Part shown: positions 1 through 12,300 of the stretch, piece by piece
Layout of the letters: every line of letters begins with the position of its first letter
How positions within the stretch are numbered: position 1 is the first letter of the stretch
Source: Varanus komodoensis
Lineage: Eukaryota; Chordata; Lepidosauria; Squamata; Varanidae
Length of the DNA stretch: 64,000 bases
Direction of reading: 5' to 3'
NCBI RefSeq assembly: GCF_004798865.1
Contig: NW_025335589.1
Location: 16,202,790-16,266,789, forward strand
Program-made: the position numbers and the translations under genes
Notes under the pieces: generated by a model
Database searches by the model: none
The model's input: only the letters and a program-made list of their open reading frames with translations
Told to the model about the DNA's origin: nothing

Positions 1-1395
1 AACTTTGTATTTCTTTGCCTCTGAAGCACTGTAATTTGATAACACAATCATCCTATTGTTCTGATTTTCATCCAGAAGAAGGGCAGTGTGCTGTGTAGCA
101 GAAGTCAGATTAGGGCTGCAAAGTGTATGCCTCTGGGTTCCAGACCCTTTTACATGTCCTTGAACTTGGACGCTTATGAAGATCTGGTGCAGAGCAGGAG
201 AAATAGCAGAGGTCCTCTCTGCCTCCATGCTCTTCCTGATCTGTAATTGACCTAGGCAGCCATTTTTGGCCCTCTCGCTGAAGCACTTTAGAACTGGAGA
301 AAAGATGCCAGGGTGCTTCCTTGTATGCTGAAAGCCCCAGTCTTCCCTTCCCTCCACTCCCTGACCTCTTTAGCCCTTCTCTACCAATCACCTTTCCAGC
401 CTCTCCAATATCTATGACCCTCTCAAAGCTGTCAAGGCAGCATGGGATTGCTTTCAAAGTCAATTTACAGAGCAGGCATTTACACAATGTTGGATATTTT
501 TGGCTTTTCTTCATTATTGCTTTCACCCAGAAAACACATGCATGACTTAAATGTGTATGACATCTAAGTATTAACAAGTGCTGCTACACTGATGATCCCC
601 CCAACCTGGAACTTTTCTCCATGGGAGAAGAGGGAACTGCCAAAATCTCTTTCCTTCCTCTTCAATTAGCAAAGGTATCCACTGGATAAAGAGCCTGTCC
701 ACATATAGAAGGACATAGTTGGATTCAGTCCTATTGCACTGCAAGGAATTTCACATATTACCTCTAAAAGTACCAATTTTTACTTGTTGCCATATGTGTA
801 TTGTTGCTGGACCACCTAAGATGAAAGGAATAATTCTCAGGTTAAAGTAAGCTTTTAAGATCCATGTCACACTTCTGATTCACCATGATAAGCCTTAAAA
901 AATAATTGAACATCTGTCAACAGGTACTTCAGGGTAGCATATTTGTTGCTATTCTTCTTGGCTGATGTACTGAACAGATGCAAACCAGGTTTTTTGTTTT
1001 CCTGTGGTTTAAATAAAGTACAGCTCTTGTTAACAATTTATTTCTCATCAGCCTGATGGTTGTGTATTCATGTCTGTACATTGTTAGTGTAGTCTCTGTT
1101 TTGTATATCTGTATGTTGCATCTGTTCTTAGTATTTTCCATATAATTTATTGACTCAGCAAAAACTAGCTTAACTCAGGTAATTCAAATGTGCTGGCTTT
1201 TCTCACAGAGCTGCCTGCTTTGCATATGTGAAAAGCTCAACCTAACAATGATACTTTACTTCAAGTGCTATCACAGTGTAGTTTTGGACTGAATATCTTG
1301 TTCTGTTGGCCATTTGGACTCTGCCAAGATGTTCTTGTGTACATTGAATGTACTGTTAAATCAAAGCTAGGCAAATTGAAAACTGTCAAATGAGT
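1..1395. other. Unclassified AT-rich noncoding DNA
   Basis: No repeat family, exon-like frame or RNA gene could be recognised. Both strands have open frames (for example 110-577 minus, 155 codons), but they lack recognisable motifs and compositional bias. I treat them as chance. Confidence 0.5.
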
Positions 1396-1490
1396 TGACT
1401 TACAATTCCTACGATTTCTCAGCATAGGTTATGTTAGTTAGGGCTGATGGGCATTGTAAGCAAAAACATTTGGATGGCTACAAATTGCCC
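1396..1490 (+). repeat. Palindromic MITE-like element
   Basis: The left arm (ttgacttacaattcctacga onward) and the right arm (gggctgatgggcattgtaag onward) are imperfect reverse complements around a short centre near 1425-1437. This is the layout of the very common reptile element whose arms read like 'gactacaactcccatcatcc' and its complement. Part of the flank (aaaacatttggatggcta, then gcccaccc) also fits that family. It has no coding capacity. Assignment to a named DNA-transposon family is not possible by eye. Confidence 0.6.
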
Positions 1491-4400
1491 ACCCAGGCAA
1501 AAATAATGGCTTGCAAGGGAAGGTTGAAATTTTGCTGAGAAATTTGCTGAGAAAATAATTTGATCCCATGGCAGTTTGGCAAAGTCAATTTTGTTTAGAA
1601 GCTGCTTCTTCCTGTTTTCTTTTGCTTATTCTTTCCAACTTAGTCAACCTTCAGTATAATCACTGTACATTTTTGTATTATGTTCCTTTGAAGGATTCTT
1701 TTTTCGGTTCTTTCTTCCTATTTCATTTTGCCTTTCTAATTATTCTGCAGATCAACTCTCTGTAAGGCAGTCCATCAGTATTTTTCAATATTTGAGCTTG
1801 TGAGCCAAGGTGATACCAGTTGCATTATGTGATACTTCATTAGTATTTGCAGGGGAGCGCGAAACAGTGCAGTGTTGTTGCAATTTTGACAGAGACTGTA
1901 AAATGATCGACTGCATTGTATAGGTTGTTTCTTTCTGTCACTCCCTACAGGAAATTCACCACAGAGTTTAAAACATTCCTGATTCTTCAGCACTATTTTC
2001 TTCATTTTTGTAGAGCTTTTTGTGAACTCAGCGTTCCTGAAAAAGAAACATGAAAATTAGATACCCATGAGTAAATAATATATAAAAATCTGCTCTAAAG
2101 TGTTCCAAATTCCTTGAACAAAAAAGTCTCTTGATTTCACCAGGGGGGAAGGTGGGAGGGAGAACGCAATATATGAGCTGTCCTATACTCAAAATGTGAG
2201 GCCATATTTCAAGTGGCAACCAGATCCCTTTGAGCTGAGCCCACCTTAATGGGGAGGCTGCAGCCCCCATTCATGCCCTTCAACTTAGTGCTGAAGAAGG
2301 GCTGGACTGATAGGTGCTTCAAGGCTCATATTATCACACAAGAAAACCAGCGACTTCACTCCCTCCTTAACTGTAAGCAATCTTTATTCTTTAAATGCAA
2401 GCCCTCCTCCTCCTTCCATCTAAATGACCTTCAAGATGTAGAATTCTTTTGTGAACAGTGTAGATATGCTCAGGTATTATTAAAAGTGGTGAAACTCGCT
2501 CCACCAGCAACTGTGCATGCAAAAGTCTCCTTGCTGCAACGTGAGTGGATGTCTATAGGAGGAGCTTTGCTATGGCATGTTGTTGGGAAAGGGGCTACTT
2601 TTGTGTACCCTCCGTGCATAGTGATTTTCTTTTTTAGCACTATCATGCCAGATTAGGACTTGTACATTAAGATATTCTCGCATTGTCCAGAAGGTATCTG
2701 CATTTTTTTCTTGGGAATTAGGGAGGTGTATGCATATTTAATTACTTTGGTATCAATCAGCAGGCCTGCCATTTCTGGAATATTGCTGACAGAGTAGTAG
2801 TGAGGTCTGAACAGACCTGTAAGGAACCTGTACAAAGGGCTACATCTTAATGTGCAGTATTAGTATTTGTCAATGGGCAGATCTGATGTCCTGATGACAT
2901 CTTCCCACCTGTGACTGAAACTCAGTTTCTCCCCTAATTAGTTCATTCTGCTCCAATTCCAAATCAGTTCACCCTCAGGCAATCATTTCATTATTGCTTC
3001 CATTCACAACCCACCTCTAAATAAATAAGTTCTTCTCCAATTAATTCATTTCCCAAATTCACATTGCTTCCAGTTATCACTGAATCTTTTGTCTTTAAAC
3101 TTATTAGCTCCCACATTCTGCTTCTGCTTCCTCTCACAAAGCAGCTGTGAAAAAATACTTGGTAGGCACCATGTTTTCTTTGTTGGAAGCGCTGACTGGT
3201 AAACTAATAATGGCTGAAACCAAAGAGACACTCCACCTCCTGCCCCATTGCTCCAGCTGATAGATTTCAATGCAACTATGTTTCTCTTTCTCTCACTCTC
3301 CTTACTTTGAATTTTAAAAATTCTGCTTGGAATTTTGGAATAAAAATTGAGGGAATGCTTAAAGTTTCCTGTTCTGAACGTATAGCTCCACAACACATGA
3401 GAGAAAGAACATTTAGATTGTCCGCATTGGCATTGATTGAATGCTTAGAATGAGTTGAAGCCTAGGAATAGATGGCTGTTTAAACGTACAAAATGTCTGG
3501 GTGGCAGAATGGGGACAGTGAAACCAAATTTGTGAGAGGGATTGTGAAAAAGTAAGAACATCGATGGAGAGCAAGGAATTGTCTGTATTGGGAAGGGCTG
3601 CTTTAAGGCATTTTGCTGCTCAGGGAAGGGAATTTCCTTCCTTCCTTCCTTCCACTCAAGGAAGCTAACTAGACTGGCAGGTGGGCTTTGCTTGGACAGC
3701 ATCCTCTGCTGCATCTGGGGGGCAGCAGGCTTGGTTAGAGATTGCTGGGCAGGCTACTTAGAAAATGCAACTCTGTCCTCCAGCAACCATCAAGGGAGGC
3801 AGCTGCTGCCTCCACCAAACCACTCACATCTGTTGCCTGAGCTGACTGCTTCATCCTGTGTACTAACAGGGTCACACTGCTGTTGGCAACCAGAAACGAC
3901 AGGAAAGCAAATGGAGAAGCAAATACATTGATGGGACACCACGTTTAGCCAATACCAGCTCACCTTTGTTGAAATAGTCAGAAATTGATATGTGATATAC
4001 TTTATGAATCACTCTGTGGATAAGAATGTGACATGTCATGAATGAACACAGGCAATCTGGGATGAGTGAAGATTCTAGGAGTCCTGATCTTCTTGTGTGT
4101 AGATGACATACAACCAGCCTCTTGCCAAAGAAGTCACCTCTCGGCTGTTTCCTATGTCAGTTGCTGTGTCGAACTAGTTGTCTGAATCAACTGTTCTGCT
4201 GAATTCAGCTGTACTAGCAGGGAGTACATTTGTACTGAGCAAGCATTAAAGCAAACCTCTGTTGACTCTGAACAATCCCAAGTTATCAGATTTTTCCATT
4301 AGTTTGGCAACACTCCAAGCAGCTGTCAAACTGACTCCATAAAATGTGCACTGTGAAAACCTTAGCAGTTGCCACTGCCTAGGCTCATCATGTCAGCTTT

Positions 4401-5344
4401 CCATTTTCGGTTACTGGAATGTATTTTGTCAGATTCCTTAGTCTAATCCATTAAGAAAATGTGCTTGTCAAAGCTTCTCATCATAGCTTAAGAATGAGAC
4501 AGAGACAGAGAGAGAGAATAAAATGCAGTAATTACTAAGTTTCTATAAGAAGAACAGGCATTCTCCAGATCTGTCGCCTATATTCCATCAGCTAAGTAAC
4601 ACATACCCATAATAAGACAAATTAGGCCCTCATGGAATCTGTGTAATCCCTCTCAAGTAATAGAGTTGTACTATTGTAACTCTCTTGAGAAGGATTTGAT
4701 GTACTATAAATAAAAAGTAGCTTAACAGCAGGGAGCAATTGGGTTAAAAAAAATCTTAGTAAAATTGGCAATAAAAATGAGAAATTCAGCTGCCATAAAT
4801 GGATTATGATGTCAAAGGAGCATTGGGTTGCTATGCCAGGGCATTCAATATACTTGGTGGGATCCAAATGCTAGCTGGCATGTAATATTCCACATGTGTC
4901 CTGGAGCTTTTCAGGCTGCTCCAGTCCTACCATAGCCACTGATACCCCAAAGCCGTTCCTGAAAGTGCAGTTCAGTGCTGCAGCCCGGAAAGGGAAAATG
5001 GCCAAATCCAATCAAGATCCTAATCACCATCTTAAGTTACAGCAATCCTGATGTCCTCTTGGAAAAAGTGTTGCAAGGTGGGAATGGAGCTCTCAAATAC
5101 TCCTTTTAAAAATAAAAGACCATTGTTTCTAGACTAAGTGGATAACAGAGTGTATAACAAACAAACCAGTTTCTATTGAAAGGAATATGATTTTCAGCCA
5201 AGACAGGTAACAGAACTAGGTTAATCATGCATTGGGTTCCTAAAGACGAATAGCTGAAATTTAAGTCTGACAACTAGTTTCATCTGACTGTTTCTCTTTG
5301 CCATTAATGGACACTTGCTAACAAAGAGGACGAGACTTTCAACA
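1491..5344. other. Unclassified noncoding DNA
   Basis: No gene found. The longest open frame is 2249-2656 plus (135 codons). It has no recognisable domain, and the last part is low-complexity hydrophobic. A (TTCC)5 run lies at 3634-3653. The stretch 3690-3900 is richer in G+C and CTG/CAG words, but I could not assign it. Confidence 0.45.
3634..3653. repeat. (TTCC)n microsatellite
   Basis: Five uninterrupted TTCC units are directly visible. Confidence 0.9.
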
Positions 5345-5537
5345 GTTACTAGACCTGATGGCTCTGTATTACCTTCAGTACCAGAGGATGTAAGTCTCTG
5401 GATACCAGTTCCTGGAGAACACCAATGGAGGATGTCCTTGTGGTGATGTCCTGCTGTGGACTTCCTATAGGCATCCACTGTACGAACAGACTACAGGACC
5501 AGATGGGGCTTTAGTCTGATTCAGCACAGCTTTCATG
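5345..5537 (+). mobile_element. CR1/L3-clade LINE, 3' end
   Basis: The order of words matches the 3' noncoding end of reptile CR1/L3 copies: tagacctgatggctctgt, then ccttcagtaccagagga, then ataccagttcctgg, then gatgtcctgctgtggacttc, then gaacagactacaggacca and gtctgattcagcacagc. These correspond to the familiar string ending in 'ctggactagatggac...ctgatccagcagggc'. Sense is on the plus strand. It is heavily diverged and lacks the coding part. Confidence 0.7.
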
Positions 5538-8500
5538 CCTAAATTCAATCTTTACTTCTCTGCCCCCTTCACCTCCTAATAGCCAGAGCTGATCTGAAAT
5601 ATTGTTGTGACAAATTTCAGCTAGAATTGGAGAGCAGTGGAGAATGAAACTCTGTCTTATCCCCGCCAAGAAAAATCCTTTTCAAAACTTTCCTTTATTA
5701 TGGTAGTAGAAACAACATTAGTCCTGCAGAATCCAGAGTAATGCAGGAAGGTCAAACAACATCACCCAGTTTCCTTAAAAAATTGGACTGTGCTCAGTTT
5801 TTTCTTTATATGGGAATTTCTCTCCTCTCCTTCTAATGCATCATCACTCAAGGTAATTCATCTCCATTAAAACTCCTAAGATTATCATAAAACCATAGTA
5901 TTAGTAAAAAAGCAAACTTCAGATGAAAATATTATCTACCAGGCATACTAGGAAGGCAAAAGCATAGTTATTGGTCCATTTATAATAATCAAGGTAGCTA
6001 AAGTTGTAAAAGTTTAACAGACCCAACTCATGAATGAACTCATCAAAGAGATGAGAGTACTAACTTCTAAATGTAGAAGAATGTTTTGCTGGAAAATCTG
6101 TTTAGAAAATGATAACGTTATACAGTATTGAATAGTTTTCTTTTGCTTAAAAATAATTTCAGGGGATATTTCTGTATATTGGAAATTCAAGGAAAATGTG
6201 TGATTATTTTTTCCTAAGCCATCATACCATAATACTAATTGCAAACTATTAGACTCCAAAAGGAACACTTCCTAAAATCGAATGGATGCTCTATATCTAT
6301 TAATAATGGTTTGGGGTACAGTTTCCAAAATAATATATATTATATCATAAAAATCTGGTTGTTACCAGCACAGTAAAGAACCAAGCAATAGTGATAAATC
6401 ATTTGTTGAGACTATTTATAGTATGAGATTAAAATAGGATTTCCATAGACTTTTCAGGAACATTTCCGCACTATAAGCAGAAGATCCCTCCCTCCCTCCC
6501 TCCCTCAAGCCTCACATGTTTTTATGCATGCATTTATATAAAAAGGAAACATCTATATGAAAGATAAATAATGTTCACTTCCTATTGCCAAAGGAACTTT
6601 GCCAATGAAAATTGATGATACTATTCCTGAGGTACTAAAGTTTCTTGTACAATACTACAAATCTATTACCTTAGATAGAGGAGAATGATAAAATGGAATG
6701 GCTGCAGATAGTAAGCACCCAGAAGCTGTCAATACTATTGAAAAGCTATTATAGCCATTTTGTTCAAGATGGATGGGCATCTACTGCCCACTGCTTCCTG
6801 TTCTGCAGTAGTAAGTCTAGCATTTGGAGTGCCACAATTTCTCCCAATATGTATGAGATCATCCAGCCTTGTATGTCATGGTTTTTTAAAATCTGTCGTA
6901 GCTACAGAGTTCTCAGGCTGCATATGCAATCATTGATCTGCATTGTGAGCCCACATTTTCCTTTTCCTTTGATCATTCTTTAACCATACAGAATGAATTG
7001 TTCTGCTGTCTCAGTAAGTGCGTTTGCCATGTCTATTTAGCACAGAACATGGGACAGAGTCCCCATCCAATGGCCAGCAGGTATTATTAGCCTTCTGGAA
7101 TATACACATGTCTTCCTCTCTGCTAGGTTTCTAATGTAATTCAGTCATCAGGACACCACCCTTTAAATGGCAATCTATCCTCCTGGCATGGAAATCCCCA
7201 TAAAGGATGCACTGGAAACTTGCTGGTAAATTCATCAGAGGTGCTAGCAACTATTAGTATCAGTCAAAGCCAGTCAACACCCAGAGGTACACATCATCCC
7301 CCTCTTGCATTTTGTACTTTTGCATTGGACACAACAGCAAAACCAAACCCTGCCTTAATCATCTATGTCCCCACACTTAAAGATGTATGAGGATTTTGTT
7401 CTTGTACTTGAATCACAAATGTGAGTAGGAATGCAATTCTCAGAAAAGCATTGCAATTTTCCAAATATGTTTGCATTCAGAATTACAAGTTCACAGTTTT
7501 GCACTTTCCCCATATACCCTAAGAACATTTTTCCAACAGTGAACACCATGCAAGCACTTAGGTCCCTGAGCACCTGACTTCTGCAATATGTTCAATGGAC
7601 CGTTCTTATGGTTAATTATCTTTAAAATGGAATTGGACAGAACAGCCCTTCAAATAGAGTACTGTCCCCTAAAAGAGAGGACACATGCCCATCCTATGCA
7701 AGTTTTGGGCCCACAGGATTCCAGTAAATCCCTGAATTCTCTGTGTTTTCTTATCAGGAAAGAAGGGGTGGGAAAAGGAGCATTTTTAAAGACCCTTCTC
7801 TATATGACTGTTTTTATTTATTTAGGATGGAATCCTATGTGTACTTAGGCAAAACAAAGTTCTACAACTTCCAGAATTCCTTAGCTTTTCTGCCTAAACA
7901 TGCATACGATCACACCCTTCACAGCCAAGTATAAGGAAAGTGTTTTTATTTTCAGGTGCAGACTCAAGGTAGGATGTACATCATGTCATTTGATCTTATC
8001 TAATTGCAAAGAAAACCCTGGGAAATGCTTTGTATTTCAGCCACTACTGCTGAAGTAATGAAGGCATTTAATGCAGTAAATAAATAAATGAAAGAAAACA
8101 AAATCGAAACACTAGCATGATTTTTTAAATCTTTTGTATAATTATTTTCCAGTACATACCATACTTTAGAGAACAGCCATCTACAACTGCCATTAAAATT
8201 CTTACTTGCTGACATATAATCGATTCAGTGGATGTTTTGACTGGAAAGCTAATCGGGATATCTTGTCTTGTTGGTTGTTTATTAACTTGGCATAATAGAG
8301 AGTGAGCAGAGCTTCAATGGTGCAGTAAGAAATGAAGCAACAGAGCACTCTGCTGTAAACTGTCGCTGTGTTGACACTAAGGGAAAACCCACACAATATT
8401 TTCTTTTTTATGTACAATCAGAGTCACAGCAGGCAGTATATTAAATAGTACTCTAATGTAGAAGATAAGGTGCTGTAGCCTTTTCCCATTGCTATGGACC

Positions 8501-8784
8501 CAATCCACATCAGGATGTATATGCCTGCAAGCAACGCCTTTAACCCTTAGCTATGAGGCTGATTAGATTTTCCACCCACGCATCAGCAATTTCTCTTGCA
8601 AAATAATGATTCAGTGGAATTGCTATTCAATGAATCGGTACTTGCAATAAAAATTGAGTGGTTTACCAAAGTGGGAGTTTGTTGCACTGTCCCCTTGTGC
8701 CTCCCCATAAATTGGGCATATGAATCCTTGTTGCCACTATCAGGGACCAAAGAAAAGTTAGAAAAAGTGTTCCAGACGAAACAT
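5538..8784. other. Unclassified AT-rich noncoding DNA
   Basis: I recognise nothing apart from a short (CCCT)5 run at 6485-6505. Open frames in this stretch are at most 96 codons and are not supported by any motif. Confidence 0.45.
6485..6505. repeat. (CCCT)n microsatellite
   Basis: Five CCCT units are directly visible. Confidence 0.9.
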
Positions 8785-8794
8785 GTTCTTATTA

Positions 8795-9120
8795 GGTAAA
8801 GGTAGAGGTTTCCCCACACGTGCATGCTGGTCATGCCCAACTCTGGGACTGGTGCTCATCTCCATTTGTAAGCCAAAGAACCAGCATTGTCCAAAGACAC
8901 TTCCGTGGTCCAGTGGCCAGCATGACTAAATGCTGAGGCACATGGAACACTGTTACCTGTCCCACTGAAGTGTTACCTATTCAGCTACACACATTTGCAT
9001 GCTTTCAAATTGCTAGGTAAGCAAGAGCTGGGACAAAGCATTAGATTTGAACTGCCAACCTTCCAATCAACAGCCCAGCAGTTCAATGGTTTAACCCTCT
9101 GCACCACCCACATCCCCCAC
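8795..9120 (-). mobile_element. Sauria-type tRNA-derived SINE with target-site duplication
   Basis: Read on the minus strand, it starts with a tRNA-like head (A-box-like tggtgcagagggtta, B-box-like ggttggcagttcaaatc). A body common in squamates follows (catgctggccactggaccac, ggagatgagcaccag). It ends in a BovB-like tail (agagttgggcatgacc, then aacctctacctttacc). The ten bases gttcttatta occur immediately before (8785-8794) and after (9121-9130) the element and form a perfect target-site duplication. The element is therefore complete in extent and was moved by an L1/RTE-type mechanism. The name Sauria SINE is from memory of the family; the duplication and tRNA-like boxes are seen directly. Confidence 0.8.
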
Positions 9121-9300
9121 GTTCTTATTACAATGATTTTAATACTGACAGAAATATCAACTGACACTGTCAGAATCATTCAAGACTGCCAAAACAGGTC
9201 TAGATCTGAGATACACAGGAGTAAAAGCTGAGCCTAGGCTGGTATGGCTTGTAGTGGGCTTCTAAATATCACACTGTGTAAAATTATATGTGCAAGACAT

Positions 9301-9539
9301 CCAGTCTGGTGTAGTGGTTAAGAGCATGGGACTGGGACTCAGACGATCTGGGTTCTAGACCCTGCTCAGCCATGGAGCCAACTGGGTGACCTTGGGCCAG
9401 TCACAGACTCTCAGCCCAACCTACCTCACAGGGTGGTTGTTGTGGGGATACGATGGAGGAGGAGATGTAAGCTGCCTTGAGCCCTTTGTAGGAAAAAGGC
9501 AGGATATAAATCGAAAAATGGATAAATAAATAAATAAAT
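9301..9539 (+). mobile_element. tRNA-derived CORE-SINE (MIR-like), full length
   Basis: The tRNA-like head reads ccagtctggtgtagtggtta, followed by the B-box-like ctgggttctagaccc. The core is the MIR-type tgggtgaccttgggccagtc. A reptile 3' part (cccaacctacctcacagggt, gtaagctgccttgagccc) and an (AAAT)n tail follow. All parts are in the expected order, so the copy is close to full length. No target-site duplication could be seen. Four further copies or tails of this family lie elsewhere in the window. Confidence 0.85.
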
Positions 9540-9930
9540 TTCTGTGAAATTTCAACCCATTGCTTGAGTTAGAAATTTCAGAGGATCAGATATTCATAAC
9601 TAGGGATATCAATGAACTTCAGTATGAAATGGAGGGGCCATTAAGGTATGTCAAAAAGCAGAGGCACATTTAAAAAGCCCCAGAGGGGTTATATTGATGG
9701 GGGAACAGAAGGAGCAGGGTCATGGCCAGATGCTGCATCCCCATGCAAGCCATGTCCCCACTGGCTAAATTTTTGGCCAGTGGGACTTGCTGCCCTTTTT
9801 TCATGGTAATGTCCCTGCTGGAGGACTGTTTTGACCTGGAGGAACTCAAGCTCCCATTGATCTACTCATGTCAGAAGAACTGTGGAATACTGGAACCTTG
9901 CAGGATACAGCTGCAGGTCTATCTATACAG
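9540..9930. other. Unclassified noncoding DNA
   Basis: It lies between two SINE-derived pieces. A 72-codon frame at 9722-9940 has no recognisable motif. Confidence 0.4.
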
Positions 9931-9998
9931 GTTTTTGTAAGCCATCCTGAGGCTTGCGCAAAGGATGGGATAGAAAAGTTTAAATTAAATTAAATTAA
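9931..9998 (+). mobile_element. SINE 3' tail fragment
   Basis: The string tttgtaagccatcctgaggc, followed by gatgggatagaaaag and an A/T-rich (TTAAA)n tail, matches the 3' end of the reptile tRNA-SINE family. The head and core are missing. Confidence 0.6.
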
Positions 9999-11146
9999 TC
10001 CCTGTCAGGAGGATGGGACTCTGCCTCTTCCATAAGAAGGTGCATACTTCAAAAAGGACTCCTCAGAAGTAGGAGAAAACTCTAATATACCTCAGCTGAA
10101 CTGCTCTGTTATTAAAAACATTCTGTGTCTGTCTAGCCAGTACTGGAAGCAACACCTTTCCTTGCTATCAGTGATTGGGTGCTCTGTGTTATGGACTCTT
10201 GGATGCCTGTTTGTTTCCGCTTCAGAACTATATAACGCATCTGACTGCTTAGCTATGCTTTCTAGATCTCCTTGATCTATAAAGACTTGCCCAGATGGGA
10301 CTCAATCCATTGGGAAACTCTTTTGAGAAAGTTCATTGAAATTAATAGGAGTAGCAGAGCGCAGTTAGATTCTTAAACAGGCTCCCCTCATTGTACATGG
10401 GATTGCACAGGACTTCCTGAGTGAGTTCTGCTCAGCATGGCGTGTTTATTTTTGTTCTTCTCTTTAGCTTTCTCTCCTTGGCTGTCACAGTGAGACTAGC
10501 ATTGTAGAAAGACAGCATGTGTCAGAGAAAATTTCTTTCCAGTTATCTCTGATTCCACCCTTCCCCCCCCCGCACTCCATTTAAACTTTTCCTCCTGTAA
10601 ATTAGTTTCCTTTCTGTTTCGTTGTGAACTCCAAGTCCCTCCTTTCTTTCTTTAACTTTTGGCTTGCCTTCATGCCCTTGTTGTGCTCATTTATCTATTT
10701 TAATGTGCTCTGCTTTTTGCTGATCCACTGCAAAGCTCACTTTGCCAGCTCCCATGGGCTACTATGTTTGTTAAATCCCATTTTAGCTATGTTGATTCAT
10801 TGTTTCTGTCTGAGCCTTATCACCCTTTCCTTGGAACAAATATGAGTCAGCAAGATGGTTCTTTGTTCTACCTATGCCTGTTTCTGTGTCTGTTTCAGTT
10901 TTAATACAAAAGGAGAATACTTCTTCGCTTGGCCAGTTCAAAGCTTTTTGAAGTTTTGGAGAGCACTTTTAATTCATTTGTTCCTTTGGCACTCTGGATT
11001 CTGGCAAACCACTGCCTGATTTTCCTTTCATTTTCAGGGGTATAACCAAAGAGGAAGCAAACTACATCAGCATAAGCTTATAAATGAAGAGAGCTGAAGA
11101 AGGCATGAAGTACACTTTTATGTATGCTACTTATCCCTCTGACTAG
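9999..11146. other. Unclassified noncoding DNA
   Basis: No element or exon recognised. It contains a short C-run near 10561-10570. Confidence 0.45.
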
Positions 11147-11214
11147 GAATGAAATTGTATACCTACTTACCTGGAAGTAAGCCCCATTGAGTAGACATGT
11201 ATAGAATTGTGCCT
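11147..11214 (+). repeat. Short quasi-palindromic reptile repeat
   Basis: It contains cttacctggaagtaagcccc, attgagtagacatgtatag and gaattgtgcctg. This is the ubiquitous reptile unit in which 'aatcctatgcatg...' and 'acctgggagtaagccccat' arms face each other. Other copies are at 38068-38135 (inverted), 44560-44636 and 61676-61748. Confidence 0.6.
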
Positions 11215-11800
11215 GATTTTGCCTATTCTAGCCAAACAACTTCTGTGGATTATTAAGAAACTTTTCTGCTGCTTGATAAATTGGACTGTGTTTCTGTTTT
11301 GTGGTGATATTACTGTTTTCTTTGACACAAAGATGCTCTGATGGCATCCTGGGCAAAGAGGTCTAGCGAAGTGGTGAAGGAATAGAAGTTATTGCCTAGG
11401 AGTCCTAAAAATACATGGAATGGGGTCTGCAACTGGGAGGGGGAGCCAAATCCAGCCAATCAAGAGGTGCTGTACAGTCCACATTGACCCAGTTGCAAAC
11501 CGTGAGGTGAGACTCTGTGGAAATGGAACATGACTAAAAATAAGATGTTATTATGCTGCACTTGTAAAACAAAGGCAGAAGGAAAGATGGACAGTGATAT
11601 AGCAGTGTGTGTAACCTGGGCAGATCAGAGAGGTCCCATGATGATTCAATCCCTTAGACACGTCTGTCCAACTTCTTTCCGCCAAAACACTGAATCCCAT
11701 TTTGGAGAAGCTCTTGGCAGCCACATTCCAGTGGTGGACAAACCAAAGGCAAAAAGGCTAGGGTGAAAGAGGCAGAACCCAACATGCCGCATATTTAAGC
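11215..11800. other. Unclassified noncoding DNA
   Basis: No element was recognised. A 78-codon frame at 11530-11766 shows no domain. Confidence 0.4.
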
Positions 11801-12300
11801 TTCCTTTCATTTATTATCACGCAATAGCCAAATCCCTCTGGGTGGTTTACGAAGATTAAAAAATGTTAAAATATATCGCATCTAACAGACAGTGTATTTA
11901 TGGTTAAACAGACAAACATGTATCCAAACATCTCATGACCTAATGAAAAACCTATGCCAAATGCCTATGAGTAGAAGAAAGTCTTCACTTCAAATACAAC
12001 GAAAACCATGTTGACACCTGCAAATCCAGCCTTTCTGAAGAGTTTATTCCACAACGGGGCAGTGGAATAACTGTTACTGAGAGGGAAGTCCACTTAGTTG
12101 CTGCCTTCTAAGCCTCCCATGGATGGGCACCTGGTGGAGGGCCTTACAAAATGAACATCGCATTGGAATGCTTTTCCCAGCATGAACCTACCACCAAGGA
12201 TTACATTCCTAAACCATGTAATGCTTTATAGGTCAAAGCCAGCACCTTGCAACTGTATCATGGGCTAAGCCATATTTATTGCTAGCAAACTCTGACAGAC
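11801..12300 (-). mobile_element. Degenerate LINE-like interspersed repeat
   Basis: The plus strand reads ccctctgggtggtttacg, agtttattccacaacggggc, ggagggccttacaaaatg and aatgctttataggtcaaagc, then cagcaccttgcaactg. This matches the order of a very common squamate repeat whose A-rich tail lies at the left, so its sense strand is minus. The same family is at 61180-61640. Its clade is uncertain; it probably represents the 3' region of an L2/CR1-type LINE. Confidence 0.55.

Noticed and set aside
110-577. 155-codon open frame on the minus strand
   Set aside because: No recognisable domain, overlaps an open frame on the other strand, and there is no splice or promoter context. Consistent with chance.
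2249-2656. 135-codon open frame as a possible gene
   Set aside because: No motif recognised and the end is low-complexity hydrophobic. There is no neighbouring exon-like sequence.
9301-9400. tRNA gene
   Set aside because: A- and B-box-like words are present, but the cloverleaf is not maintained and a MIR-like core follows. It is a SINE head. The same holds for 30538, 33784, 48322 and 9120.
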